Positions 63,964 to 64,000 of a stretch of 64,000 nucleotides of DNA are shown here, piece by piece. This DNA comes from Alistipes sp. (lineage in GTDB: Bacteria > Bacteroidota > Bacteroidia > Bacteroidales > Rikenellaceae). The notes under the pieces are model-generated. The model was not told where the DNA came from, searched no databases, and saw only the letters and a list, made by a program, of their open reading frames with translations. Numbering within the stretch: the stretch's first letter is position 1; each line of letters starts with the position of its first letter. A program made the translations under genes and the position numbers. The stretch lies in assembly GCA_017547175.1 (NCBI GenBank), contig JAFYQI010000002.1:1-64000 (forward strand), given 5' to 3'.

Positions 63964-64000
63964 CCTTAAAAACAGCTCGACAATACGACGATAAAAAGAG
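63964..64000. other. Right-edge intergenic sequence
   Basis: Nothing recognisable lies in the last 37 bases after the MATE stop codon. Confidence 0.5.

Overview
The window looks like chromosome of a gut-type member of Bacteroidales, most likely Alistipes or a close relative in Rikenellaceae. That placement is an inference. It rests on Bacteroidetes-type -7 boxes (TAnnTTTG) in front of many genes, the absence of strong Shine-Dalgarno sequences, a BspA-type leucine-rich repeat surface protein, a TonB-dependent-receptor-like barrel, Na+-NQR, a Na+-pumping methylmalonyl-CoA decarboxylase set, the rplM-rpsI-rpsB-tsf order, and a cysteate synthase-like enzyme of the kind expected in sulfonolipid-making Alistipes and Odoribacter. 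Most of the window is dense housekeeping sequence with tight operons; no rRNA, CRISPR array or intact transposon was seen.

Layout. 1-5.7 kb: the 3' part of an LRR protein, then on the minus strand an LRR lipoprotein, pepD and an outer-membrane barrel. 5.8-10.1 kb: era, a TPR protein and an MFS carrier. 10.2-12.5 kb: a cysteate synthase-like gene behind an internally deleted nspC remnant, and a DUF4251 protein. 12.5-18.2 kb: uvrA-ispF on the minus strand, diverging from cvfB, a methyltransferase and a HAD phosphatase. 18.2-19.35 kb: a repeat-rich, partly AT-rich accessory patch with one orphan gene, a two-hairpin repeat and a cloverleaf palindrome abutting nqrF. 19.3-25.1 kb: nqrABCDEF. 25.4-31.6 kb: a TatD-like protein, tcdA, a prolyl-tRNA deacylase, alaS and gpmI. 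31.7-43.4 kb: two M23 peptidases, a HAD phosphatase, a divergent AddAB-like nuclease/helicase pair, and a cassette of ABC exporter, HprK-like kinase and S24/S26 peptidase. 43.5-46.3 kb: rplM-rpsI-rpsB-tsf. 46.6-52 kb: mce-mmdA-oadG-mmdC-mmdB and meaB. 52.2-57.4 kb: gadB, then an operon of SPFH protein, Arc-like protein, two membrane proteins, a sirtuin and a DUF975 protein. 57.6-61.1 kb: a steroid 5-alpha-reductase, an old-yellow-enzyme reductase and a short-chain dehydrogenase, followed by a HAD phosphatase. 61.1-64 kb: tRNA-Pro, an RluB-type pseudouridine synthase and a MATE exporter.

How the parts fit. NQR and the methylmalonyl-CoA decarboxylase both export Na+, which fits an anaerobe that respires fumarate and makes propionate through succinate. 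The three genes at 57.6-60.4 kb carry the enzyme classes needed to saturate and reduce 3-oxo-delta4-steroids or bile acids. The cysteate synthase-like gene points to sulfonolipid synthesis. The observations most worth a second look are the steroid/bile-acid operon, the internally deleted nspC that keeps its promoter ahead of the cysteate synthase gene, the cloverleaf palindrome flanked by 12-bp direct repeats at the end of nqrF, and the two-hairpin repeat found twice in the window.
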